Positions 1 through 11,095 of a stretch of 64,000 bases of DNA are shown piece after piece. This DNA comes from Smittia aterrima (lineage: Eukaryota; Arthropoda; Insecta; Diptera; Chironomidae): contig CP093831.1 in the NCBI GenBank assembly GCA_033063855.1, positions 8,122,001 to 8,186,000 on the forward strand. The letters run 5' to 3'. Positions within the stretch are counted from its first letter, which is position 1. The number at the start of each line of letters is the position of its first letter. The position numbers were made by a program, and so were the translations under genes. The notes beneath the pieces were generated by a model, which was given only the letters and a program-made list of their open reading frames with translations, did not search any database and was not told the DNA's origin.

Positions 1-3000
1 AATTACAGACATTTCCCTCACTCAGATGGCACAAGGTTTACCGCTCAGTGATTTTCAATGTTTATAATTTAATTCAAATCTCAATAGAACTGCAGAGACT
101 CAAGTTTCTGAAATTGCAGTGAAGGAATTTCATAGAAATCAAAATTGTCATCATTTTCGATTTTGTGCTCTTAGAATTCAGTTGAATTGTAAAGCTAGGT
201 AAGATTAAACGAGATCGTAGACTTCTCTAAGCTTCACAAGTGTGTTTGCACCTCCACGAGAATTGAATTGTTAATGGTGTTGACATTAAACGACAGCTTA
301 CTTATCACTTGAGATTGCAAAGATTTTGTTATCGATGTCGCTCGTTTCAATAACTTTACTAACTGTATAAATATCCTCGTTTCACCGTCTTCTGACGCAC
401 TTAAGAGCTTCGAGTTTCATGTGAGTAATTGGAATCGCATCTGACGACGACGACGAAAACTAAATTCGATATTCATTGAGAAAGCTACAACAGGAAACAA
501 CTTTTTTTTGCATTTGAGTTGAATTTCTGCTGATTGAGAGTCTCGACGTTATGAAACACCGGTAGTTGACTGAAATGCACTTCACGAGTCTCTTCGTTCA
601 TGCAAGCTTAGTGCAAGTGAAGCTTCATTTTCTTATCAAAAGACTTCCGCCAACTTCCTGCATCGACAATACGAACTCGAAGTTATGCAAAACAAAGAGG
701 TCGAAAGTCTTTTAACTCATTAACATGCGCGGTCCGCATTCGTATCGAAAATTCTTTGCAATTTTGTTTGCACTATCAAAAGTGTTTTCAATTTCGAAGT
801 CAAACCAGATGATTTGAAGTGCAACGAGAAATAAAATCACACTCACTCACATCATGCTCAAACTGCATTGAGCGAACCTCATTCTCGTCATTGAGAATAA
901 ATTTATTTCAATCGAGCTTCCACGTGTAGCTTGGCAAATCTAATCTTGAAGCTTAATCTTTGCTGAAATTATAACGATCTAACTGATTTTCGTTTGTTTA
1001 CAAAACTTTAACAACCGGCTCAGTCCTTGAGCCGTGACGACATCTCATCGATATCAAAACAAATGCGTCGGAAATAAACATTCAGCAAGAAACGATTCGA
1101 TAAACAGTGATGATGGTTTTTTCCGATCATTTGTTGTGGATGTGATCGTGTTGATCAACAAGAAAGTGTTTTCAAAATTTTAGTTAATTGAAAATAATTT
1201 CTTAATTTTTCTTAATCAACTTTTTATCACAACCCAATTTTCACAAATCAATTTCTCGGTCTTCAACCTTCGACGTCTATCATGAATCGGTTAAAAGCAT
1301 GAAACTCAAATCTTAATTCTTTCATTTTTCGTGTTCACTGCGAGCGAATGACTCAAATATTTCTGGCCACGAATGCTTCACGTGATAGTGGAGAAGAGCG
1401 ACAGACGTGCCGAGAGGCATTGAAACATTTAAAAGACGCTCTTTGAGTGTGTGTATGATGCATTCGATTGTTTGCTTCATTTGTTTTCATTTTGCGAAAA
1501 ATCGATTTTTGCAAACGAGGAATCAGCCGATAAACAAAAACACAAATTATTTGTCAGCAGCCGACTGAGCTCGAGTTTCTTGATTGATTCTGATTGAAAC
1601 TATTATCAATTTAAGTGACAATTGCAAACGAAAACTTTCCACTCTCCACGAAAAATATTCCACTCTCGTGGCCTTTCAACCAAAAATTGAGTGTTAACGC
1701 CGAACTCTGATGTTCCACTTCAAAATAAACTAAAATAGTTTCAACGTTTTCAGTTTTCAGAAATTTTGTCGACAAGCCAAATATCTCAATACGAACATGA
1801 GACATTTGCATGATTAACTTTGCTGTCTGGAATGTGAGGACTCAATAAATTTTCAGTTGGAAAAATATGTCCCGTGAGAGGGTGAGAATGGCGTCAAGTT
1901 TGACATTCATTAAAGCTCGGATTGCGAAATTCTGCTGACAGCTCCCAAGGTTACGAGGGCACAGCTTGTTCGATTTCTTCTGTGAATTCTGTGAATTAAT
2001 TTAGAGCCAAAAGCAATAAATTTCCATAGCTTCAACGAAGAGAATTCTAAAACAGGAAGCCACGCGGCTTTGTGACGAAAACATTTCATTTTGAATCAAA
2101 GTTCATCTTTCTCTCACAAATGAAAATAAACCTTGGACGGGAAAATTTGTTTTGATGATTCCAATGGCGAGGAACTGAAGAATTTTCCGGAAAATACGGT
2201 GAGAACAATCACGTTGTACTGTCGTGATAACTTAGTATGACGAAAGTGCCTTAACAAGATCGTGATTCTGACAGCGACAAGATTGTAAAAGAAGATTGCG
2301 CAAATTCCCGAGTGTGGTTAAAGTTGTTTAACTGTCTTTGCAATCTGTTGACTTTTGCGTCAGTTCGCAAATCTGATTTTGTCACGATAGCGATAAGCGC
2401 GCTTATTTGTAAATTTATTCTCTTGACCTGTGACATGAGAATCTTTGTGATTAATTGTTTATACGAAGTGAGTTGCTTTCACTTTCAGAGACTTCTCGAC
2501 TCTTCTTCACCCGCAAATGATTTAGAGCAAACTATAAATAAATACTTTGTTGTCGAGCTTCGCATTCAATGTTGAGCGAATGAATGAATATTTTAGCAAG
2601 TCGCGCGATCCGAGAACTCGACGCGACATCTTCACATCGACGATTCGTCAAATTTGTTGATCATCAATTCAAATTGGAAACCAAAATAAAAAAAAACCAA
2701 AACATTACAAAAAATATTTACGAAATTGAAAGAAAAATGGGTCGCAGTGGGAAATAATTATTTTTGTCGTTTAACTGAATCATTCGTCAACAACGTGTTA
2801 CCAACGCAGTCTCGTTTATTGAGTCAGCTGCTGTTGTGAAAAATAATATTTCAGTAGAAAACCATTTTCCTTGGTTATCACAAAAGTTTTTCTCTACATT
2901 GAAATAGGCGACCTGACTAAAATCTGTAGGAGATTCCTGAAATTGCTTTTCACAAGAAATCTACAACATAACAACGCAATTTTTCAATGTTGATGCTTCC

Positions 3001-3039
3001 AATGTTTCAATGTTTCGAATGCGTTTGTGTTGAAAATAT
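1..3039. other. Upstream intergenic DNA, no supported coding gene
   Basis: I see no convincing protein-coding exon on either strand. The open frames are short, AT-driven and unlike any family I know. The stretch holds two TATA-like motifs, TATAAATA at 365-372 and again at 2533-2540. Only the first is followed by a plausible short exon and a consensus splice donor. A short GAC/CGA trinucleotide run lies near 442-458. Confidence 0.5.
365..426 (+). promoter_or_regulatory. Candidate distal promoter with non-coding first exon
   Basis: TATAAATA at 365-372 is followed about 50 bp later by a consensus splice donor, CAT|GTGAGTAA, with the exon ending at 420. Transcription starting about 30 bp after the TATA box would give a first exon of roughly 25-30 bases. 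That exon could be an alternative 5' leader of the dehydrogenase-like gene at 3298, or of a gene outside the window. No good initiator motif was found, so this is a low-confidence inference from motif spacing. Confidence 0.3.
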
Positions 3040-3076
3040 TATAAAAACAAAACAATCTCTCATCACGCTTTCAGTT
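3040..3076 (+). promoter_or_regulatory. Core promoter: TATA box plus initiator
   Basis: TATAAAA at 3040-3046 is followed by the arthropod-type initiator TCAGTT at 3071-3076. The A at 3073 lies 33 bp from the first T of the TATA box, which is close to canonical spacing. The implied 5' leader of about 225 bp runs purine-rich to the ATG at 3298. This is the clearest core promoter in the window and belongs to the dehydrogenase-like gene. Confidence 0.75.
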
Positions 3077-3297
3077 TGGCTCATACACTCGAAGCATTAA
3101 GAACCAGAAAGAAAACTTAGCTGCACAAGAAAGTTATAAAAAGTTGAAGAGAAAAGAAGAAAAGTTAATAAAGTGAACAAAGAAGAAAGCAAAACATTTA
3201 AGAAAGAAATTGAGGAAGTTCAAGCAAAGTGCAGAGTTATTTTCTTAAAGAAAAATCATAAATTTGACAGAGAAAGTTGAGAGAAAAGTTTTTCAAG

Positions 3298-6159
3298 ATG
3301 ACCATCGCCGATTCCCTTAATCAGCTCAAGATGCAAATGCATATGGAGCGTCAAAACGAGTTTTTAATGATTGGGTAAGGAAAAGTCGTCCATTTCCATC
3401 GATTTTTGTTTTCGGGAATTTACGCTTTAGAAGTATTCAAATGTTTATTGTGAAATGGGCTTTGTGAAAAGTGCGAGTGAATCAGTGGAACGAACTAAAA
3501 TTAGATGACGCAAAACTCAGAGCAAAGTCCGCTTCTTCACCTGAAAAAATATGAAGAAAGAAAACAAAAACTGAATCACTCGCTGACTGCGTGATATTCT
3601 CGCATCTTCCGTCTCACTCGGTTGTGCAACATTCATCGTTCTATCTCACTCTTCTCAAGAGTTCCTTTATCCCGACTCGGTGACATTGAAAGTGAAAGCG
3701 TTTTCCATCCTCATGCTCTAGTTTTTTTTTGTTAAAAGTTCACGAAAGAAAATCTCGAATTTCTCGAGAGACTAAACAACTTTGTAAATAGAGAAGTGAC
3801 TTCCTTGCATTAAATATGCATTTGAATGCAAAATAATTCGAATCATGAGAAACCGGGCGTTGGCAGTTTTGTCATTCAGAAACTTGATAAGTCGAATAAA
3901 AGAAAAGTTTCTTTTTGGAACATTCTTCCTTGAACCGGTGACAATTCAAGTTCTTTAAAAAGAAGAAATTTTCGGCTTTTACGATACAAACCAAAGATTC
4001 ACAAACTTTTCTCGAGTCTATCGAACCTGATCTGCATGACATTTCATCTTTTTATTTATTTTCAAAAATAAACTTTTGACTTCAGAATAATTAGTTGCGC
4101 AACCTTGAGCGACACGAGCAATTCCTGAAGCTAAGCGTGTTTCACTAAATTGCCATTCGTGATAAACTAAACTAAACTTAATGCAACACTTTAAAGATCA
4201 AGATGAGATAACAACTTCCAACTTCTCTTCTTTCCTTCTCATCAACAAAGCTTTCTAAACAAACAAAGGCGGCCTATAAAGTTTATATTTAGAAATTTAA
4301 TTTCGAATGAGGCACAAAGTCACCTTGCGCTTTTGTTTTGGAAACAAAACCGGAGAGAACTGCAAATATTCCGGCACGAGTCTCATGATGAATGTTAGGA
4401 AAGCAAAACAAAACGTGCGAGTTACGGGTTCGAACTTCTAATTGATTTTTCTGCCCCGCTAACCTGAATTGGGAATTTATTTAATTCAATTATGACGTTT
4501 GCGAAAAAAAAAATCAAAAGTCGGCAATAATCGTAAAAACAAATTTTATTATTCAAGCTCCTACTTAAGGTTATCGCTGAGTTGCAATTAATAATTTTTA
4601 TTTGACAAATGATTAAAAGTTTAATTGACGCAGTTGCTTACGAGGAGGGAAAGTGGAAGCTAAAATATTTCAAGCACACTCTGAGCTAACTTGTTATCTA
4701 ATCAATAATGTTATTGCTTATTTTTAATGTTATCAGTAGCTCACGTCGCTAAAAGGTTTAATGTTCAGTTCACATTGAAATTGCTATCAATTAACCACTT
4801 AATTTTGTTTTTTATTTACAGACGCTCAAGTTCAATTGACCACGGAGAAATGAATAAATTGTGCCGTCAAGTGTCGATTGAATCGCCGAATCTCCTCAAC
4901 AAAGATTGCGTTTACAATGCCATCGTTCCAGTTGCCGATTGTCCACCAACTGGAGCTAGAATCCTCATTGTTTACGCTGGTGCGTGTTATCGTAAAAACC
5001 GCGAAACCTCTTGCACAAGCATTGGTAGTTTCTCATCTGAACTCAGCCGTGAACTGTCAGATATTTCAATCACTGCGGCGACACTCAAACAAATGCAAGC
5101 CTCAGGATCATTCGGTCGATTAGATCAAATTAGTTCGACTACATCAAATTGCGGCTTCCGTGATGCTGCGTTGTTCCCAGGCTTTGAAGTTGCTGGAGTG
5201 ATTGAGACGCTCGGATCTGAGCTTGGAGAAGACTGTGGATATAAAGTTGGACAAAGAGTTATCTTGTATCCTTATGAGGGAATTCCAGCTGGTTACTCTG
5301 AGCTCATGGTTGTACCTGAATTGAAATATCTCGTGCCAGTCCCAGACAACCTTCCATTGAGCATTGCTGCGATGCTGCCGACTGGCGCCCTTATGGCCAT
5401 GAGCACTATTCTCGCTGCACAAAAGATTATTGACAATTTAACGAAGAAGCAAGACGAGAAGAAGCCAATCAAGATTTTGATTGTTGGCACTGGAGGTCTT
5501 GCTCTCTGGGCCGTGAGAATTGCCGCTCAGCATTTCTATACCAAAGAGTCGCAAAACAGAATTGAATTGACTGTTGCTTGTTTGCGCGACGAGGGTTTGG
5601 AGTTGGCGAAACATGAATTCGACAAGTAAGTTTCATCAGCAGGAAACCTTAATTGACTTTGATTAATTCTTTTCAATTTTAGAGTAAACATCGTTCAATG
5701 GAGCGAAGATTTGTATGAGAAGCAACTTATTGAGCGTACTCAGAACGCTTGCAAAGGTCTCGTTGACATCGTTATTGATTTTGGCACAACATCTCGTAGC
5801 TTGCATAGATCTCTGCAATGTTTGAACGACGGAGGAGTCGTCTTGGTTAGCGATGAGGTGGCTGAGAAGCTTTTACCGAAATTCTCACGAAAGGCTGAAG
5901 AAAGAAAACAACATATCGAGCCTGTGCCAACAGGAACCATTGAGCAGTTGCATGAACTTGTTAAGCTTGTCGCAACTAATGAGGTGAGACCCAAGAAATT
6001 AAATGAATGATCTTCATTCCTAAGACTTTCTCTTATCTTTAGATTCAACCTCCACCACACTCAGTTTTCCCTTGCGAAGAGGCCTCGGAAGTTGTTCGAA
6101 AGCTTGTGAACTCGGAGATTCCCGGAAGAGCTATCCTCAAGTTCCACGATATTGAATAA
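3298..6159 (+). CDS. Zinc-less medium-chain dehydrogenase/reductase (ADH/quinone-reductase-like) protein
   Basis: There are four coding exons: 3298-3374, 4822-5625, 5683-5983 and 6043-6159. All have GT-AG junctions and keep frame, giving 432 residues. The fold is MDR: an N-terminal GroES-like domain (FPGFEVAGVIETLG; then KVGQRVILYPYEGIPAGYSE) and a Rossmann NAD(P)-binding motif (LIVGTGGLALWAVRIA). The usual zinc-ligand pattern (GHE) is absent, since FEVAG stands in its place, so a zinc-independent reductase or a regulatory paralogue is likelier than a classical alcohol dehydrogenase. Exon 1 supplies a 25-residue Met/Gln-rich leader before a split Gly. That start is preferred because it follows the TATA/initiator promoter and splices in frame. 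An in-frame ATG also lies in intron 1 at 4727, contiguous with exon 2, and could give an alternative N-terminus. It resembles insect ADH-domain proteins such as Drosophila Drat, but I cannot confirm orthology. Substrate unknown. Confidence 0.88.
3375..4821 (+). other. Intron 1 of the dehydrogenase-like gene
   Basis: This 1.45-kb intron begins GTAAGG and ends with a pyrimidine-rich tract and TTTACAG. It is by far the longest of the gene's three introns; the other two are 57 and 59 bp. Such a first intron commonly carries regulatory sequence, but I identify no specific element. Confidence 0.8.
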
Positions 6160-6837
6160 GAAGTATTAGCCGTTGAATTAGTTTGGATGCTATGATGAGC
6201 GAAATGTTGTTACTTATAAATCATCAAATTATCCACATCGCTCCCCACCACAAGCATTTTCATCTTATCGTCATTGAAAGTTCAGCGGAGATTCGTTTGA
6301 AAAGTGCTGAGCAGAATTTTTTACGCAAAATAAGGCGACCGTCGTTTCTAAGAATTTAACTTGGATTAGTTACGAAGAACCCAGCGTTCTCCCATCCCAA
6401 ACCGATTGGATTGCTATTGAGCATATTGAAAGAATCATGAGATAATTTTGAAATGTTTCTTTGTCTGTTAGAGTTAAGGACAACAAACTAAAAATATTTT
6501 TGTAAATGTGATAAATCTAAGGCTTAGGAAAGACGAAGAGAAGTGATCAGATGGTTGTAAGTTATGTGTCTCCGCTTTGATCGTTTCACACGCTTGAGGT
6601 GGCTATCTTTAAATTTGGACTGAAGTTTCGTCATAAGAAACATTCTAAGAATATCACATAACTTATGATCGTCGTCAAAAAAAATCATGACTTGGTTTCG
6701 TCACAAACTTTAGAACTTTAGGCATAATTACCCATTACAGTGCACATTTGACATTGGTGCAATTAGAAGCTAGAGATTATTTTGAATTATCATATTTTGG
6801 ATCGGAAAATGTGTTTTTCTTTCTTTAGAATTTCGAA

Positions 6838-6843
6838 AATAAA
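6838..6843 (+). terminator. Poly(A) signal candidate, dehydrogenase-like gene
   Basis: This is the first AATAAA after the stop codon at 6157-6159, giving a 3' UTR of about 0.7 kb. Further AATAAA motifs follow, around 7030 and at 7237-7242, so longer alternative 3' ends are possible. Confidence 0.5.
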
Positions 6844-6859
6844 TTAAATGAAAACGCGA

Positions 6860-9800
6860 ATGTTTTGTTTTCGATTTTCGTTCATCCAGAATTGTTTAGC
6901 TTATTCCGGACAAAGCTAAAGCTAATTTGCTCGCCTAAATGACCGAGCTGTCCCAATAACATTTTCAATTATGGCGCGAGAATTTAATCAATTTAATGCA
7001 AATCGCTCATACCAACAGATAAATCCAACAATAAAACTCTAATAAAAACTATAAAATCCAGACGGAATTAAAATGCAATCAAAGCTTTGCGTAATTCTGT
7101 GCATGCATAATGAGTGCATATTGTTTTAGCTTAACATCGAATGATGGAAATTAAAATTAAATTATAAATTCTGAGTGAAGCTGAGAAGGAAAAATGTTAT
7201 TTGTAAACGAAATATCAGAAATACGAGTGTATTCGAAATAAAAGCATTTGAAAAAGTAATTTAAAAGTTTTCATTTATTTCTTCTTTGAATGAAAACTTA
7301 ATTTTTTCTTTTGAATTTTTTTTTTCTTGTACAAGTTTCTTGTGTGAAATATTTTTTACTTTGATGCTAAAAAGCTTAATTTTATTTTCCACTTGTGAAC
7401 TTTTCAAAAAAATATTATTGAGTTTTCATCTTCGACTTTAAATGAAAACTAGTTAAAATAAATTTCGAATTATTAAAACTTTGTTGAGATTAATATTCAA
7501 GGAACATGTTTCTAAGTCCTTCATGTTTGGAAATGGAGAAAATGACTTACTCTGTAGTTAAAACTTTTCCTTTACAACTTTTGTTAATTGCCAAAAGTAG
7601 AGAAAATTGCATTCTGCCGCTATCAGAGAGACGAAGAAAGATTTTTCCATCAAAACTTTTCCAATGAAAGTTTTTCTTTCGTTTTGACGATTTTCCGTGC
7701 TCGACAACTTTTTCTTCTTTTCCGAGCAGATTTTTAAACGAATTCGTTTGTCGATTCTCTTCTCTACCCTATCAATCGATTTCCTTTGGAAAACTGTGTC
7801 AGGTCTTCAAAAACTAATTCCGGATCTTTTCTCAGAGAGTTTTCCATTTTCTCATACGCAACTAAATCGTTTAGTAAAGTTCAATCCACGATATTCTCTC
7901 AATGACTTCCGAAACGAGTTTCAATTCATATTTTAACTTTTCAACTCGGCACTTGCGGAAGCCGTTTCCGGGCAGCAGAAGGGCTTTTAATTTTCATCAG
8001 TTCATTAACCGAACAGTTCTGTGGTGAAGAGAGAAGAGGCACCGTCCTATAAATATGTGGGTCGAGTGCGACAATTTTGTGCTTCATTAAAACCGGCGAA
8101 CGACCCCTTGAACACTTTTCAAATGGCAGAAAATGGTTAACCTGAAAACGAGTGTACTCGCTACAAAAATCATAATTTCTGTGTATTTGCATTGCAACTT
8201 CATTTAAATTATCAATGGGGCTTTGGATTTCGTTAAATATTTAATCCTGCTCTCGTTTGTCTGGGATTTAAATTTATTTTTTCTCCCACCGCATTTAAAT
8301 ATGATTTTTACTTTTTTCATAATTTCCGTCTGAAAAAGTGTCCGATCAGAGTTGAAATATGTTGTCGTTCCTCGTATCTTCCTCTTTCTATAAAGCGTCT
8401 ATCTCTTACCCGGAAGGGACTTTGCATAACGATAAATTGCGACACTATCATTTGAATGGATTTGAATCAGACACAAATCGGAATTGACTCGTGCGATAAG
8501 CAAGAAAAATCCTTTCATTCATTCGCTTGATGCGAGAGTAAACATTGTGAATTGGAAAAACTACATAAACATTCACTCAAGAGCGCATCTCTAAATCAAC
8601 AAATTGGCTTTTTTCCATCTCTGACGTTCGTCTCTTTCGCAATGAAAAAGTAATCAAGGACTCTTTAGCTGCCACTCGAACACAAAATGAGTGAATCGTT
8701 CGATCGCAAGTACGTTTTTGTTCGAAAAAATAAAAAAACCTTTCAACAAATTAAATTGACAAGGTTGAAGTTTTCACTTTGCATTGACTCGTTAATTTTT
8801 TTTTTCCTCGAAAACTTATCAAATCACTTAAATGGAATTATATTTAAGAGTGGAAAATTGATGATCGTCATCAAGAGAATTAAATCACTTTTCTTCTTCA
8901 TAAAATGAACGTTGCACTTTCGCTCAAAGAAATAAAATTGCTTTTTTTCTATAATAGACGAAAGTGGCTGGTAAATAAAAAATTTCCTCTCATTCGTTTC
9001 AGTTTCGACAATAAAAACTTTCATTTCGCTATAAAAATGTTTTGTGTCTCTGATCAAAAGCGAATTTTATGCTCGGACAATGATTTGAAGATTTTCCTCT
9101 CGAAGGGTTTAGTTTGCAACTGTTGACAAACTCTCATCGCTGCACGAGCTCATCCTAGAAACTCATTTTTTTTTGTGATTGAATTTTTTTTATGATGATG
9201 CCCATTTGAGGCTATGAAACAACTTTTTTTTTGTTGTGGCAAAGGCGAAGGAACTTTTGATATCCAACCGATGACAATCGCCATGCAACATTGAATTCTA
9301 AACTTGCTAACTTCCAAAGTTGTAATGCAATTTGTCGATATCCTCTACCGCTCTACTTCCATTTTGGCAAATGTACCTGAAACTCTTTCTTTCCTTGACT
9401 GCTCGATGGTCAACAGACGATGAGGGTTTGTCGATAAAGTTACAACTCGAAATTCTATCTCAAATGAGTTCAACGCATTCAAAAGGAAACTTTTACATCG
9501 CAACCGGGTGTTGCCATGAAACCAAAATCATTCTGGATGCTTTTCCAGTGAAATGTGTAAAAAGTTTCTTCATACCCAGCTAAAATTGAACGTGCTTGAA
9601 AGTGCCAGAAGCTCAGACCTACAAAATTGGCCCGACATATATTTTGGTGAAATCAGATTGAGGCGGAATTATTCTGTGTTCTGTGAACTGTATAAATCTC
9701 TTGGTTTGACTTCTGGACTGCCATTCTCAAGAGTGGATGAAATTTTTTAATTAAGTGAATTGGGCGATAACTTTTGTGCCTTCGTCTTCAAATTGCACTC

Positions 9801-11020
9801 TCTTGCTTGAAGGTGAACAGAACTTTAATTACATTCGAAGAGCTTCGTTGACTACTCTAAATCTTTTTCTTGCTCTACCGTTTTTCAGCGACTGCATTTT
9901 TAATTAAAACTTTTTAATTTCTCTGATTCGTTTTCTACTTTCTTGTCGCGTTGTTGAAAAGCCGACTCCCAAGAAGAAAGAGGAACGAAGCTAGATAAAG
10001 CGGAATTAAGTATCGCAATCTCCCTTCAGAAGTTGAACGATGACTACGAACACAACAGCAAAGAGTGTTTTCTCACTTTGTTAATAGAATCTCAGCAATA
10101 ACTTTCAGTAGAAAATGTTTTTCCTCCTCAGAGAAATCAAGTTCAGAAAACTTTCGTCTATGAAGAGTGTAAAGAAATAATTTTCTCTTCTCTCATTATC
10201 AAATGTTTAAAGTTGTGATGAAGGAAATTGAAAAACAGGAAAGGAAAATCAATTTAAGTTTACTAAGCTTCTGTAAATAATTTGAAGCTGTTTGTGTTCT
10301 GATCAACTTGATTGTGAGACTGCAATGAATGAGACTTCGTCTGCTGTTGTCAGAGTTATCATTTCTGTTTTCGAGGAAGTGAAATTTGATGTAATAATCC
10401 TGCGAATCCGAAAGTCTACAATATCGTCCGTGACTTCCATAAATGATCTCTTCCTCGGTCGGTAGCGAAAGGAAAGGCGTTTATTGGGAATATGAAGGAT
10501 TTCCGATTGGTTCATGTTTGACGTTATATAAAATATAACGATGAGCATATTTTTAGCATAGCGAATCTGATATAGCTTACTCGGACACTGGAGACTGTCG
10601 ACTCTCCAGTTAGGTTTATTTAGAATTGTCGTTACAGCTCTTACATGTGTATCATTTGATCAAAGAATAAAAGATTTCATGGAAGGGAGATAAAAGAAGA
10701 ATCAACTTCAAAGTTGCAGGCACATAATGCGAATTTATCTGGATCGTATTCAATCAATGTGAAGGAATTTGAATTGGATTTTCTCTTGTGACTGCATTTG
10801 CTCGCAAATTGAAACATTTTCACAAAAGTTCCCATTTCAACTTGTTCACGACAGAAGCGAATCAAACGCTTTATTATTCAACACAGTTTCATGATTTCGT
10901 CTGATTTCAATCGGATCCTTGGCACGAAAATTTAATGACGTTGGGGAATCTCGTCTCGCGTGAATCGATGAGCACAAAATTTTACAATGACTTCAAGCAA
11001 ACAGGTGAATTCATTTTTTT
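6860..11020. other. Intergenic DNA, no supported gene
   Basis: Several open frames of 60-85 codons occur between 7.7 and 10.9 kb on both strands. They overlap one another, lack splice or promoter context and show no recognisable domain. Notable local structures are the symmetric element CGTTATAT-AAA-ATATAACG at 10522-10540 and an 8-bp stem hairpin at 10587-10610. Confidence 0.5.
10522..10610. repeat. Two adjacent inverted repeats (TATA-containing palindrome and hairpin)
   Basis: CGTTATAT (10522-10529), a three-A spacer and ATATAACG (10533-10540) form a perfect 8-bp inverted repeat containing TATATAAAA. About 45 bp further on, ACTGGAGA (10587-10594) and TCTCCAGT (10603-10610) form a second perfect 8-bp inverted repeat around an 8-base loop. 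The function is unknown. Chance is possible, but the two lie unusually close together. Confidence 0.45.
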
Positions 11021-11026
11021 TTTATT
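11021..11026 (-). terminator. Poly(A) signal candidate, GMC oxidoreductase
   Basis: AATAAA on the minus strand lies about 70 bp beyond the stop codon at 11096-11098. This position suits a short 3' UTR. Confidence 0.6.
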
Positions 11027-11095
11027 CATTTCACAATAACAAAAAAAAATCGATCAATTAACTTTATATTAAAATTACATGAAATTCGATACTCG

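Noticed and set aside
4420..4440. GGTTCGAAC resembling a tRNA T-loop
   Set aside because: No matching acceptor, D or anticodon arms upstream; not a tRNA.
8687..9126. Overlapping 73-77 codon frames on both strands
   Set aside because: Lys/Phe-rich products of AT-rich DNA with no family resemblance, promoter or splice signals.
9332..9750. Two consecutive plus-strand frames of 83 and 65 codons
   Set aside because: Different frames, no splice sites joining them sensibly, no known domain.
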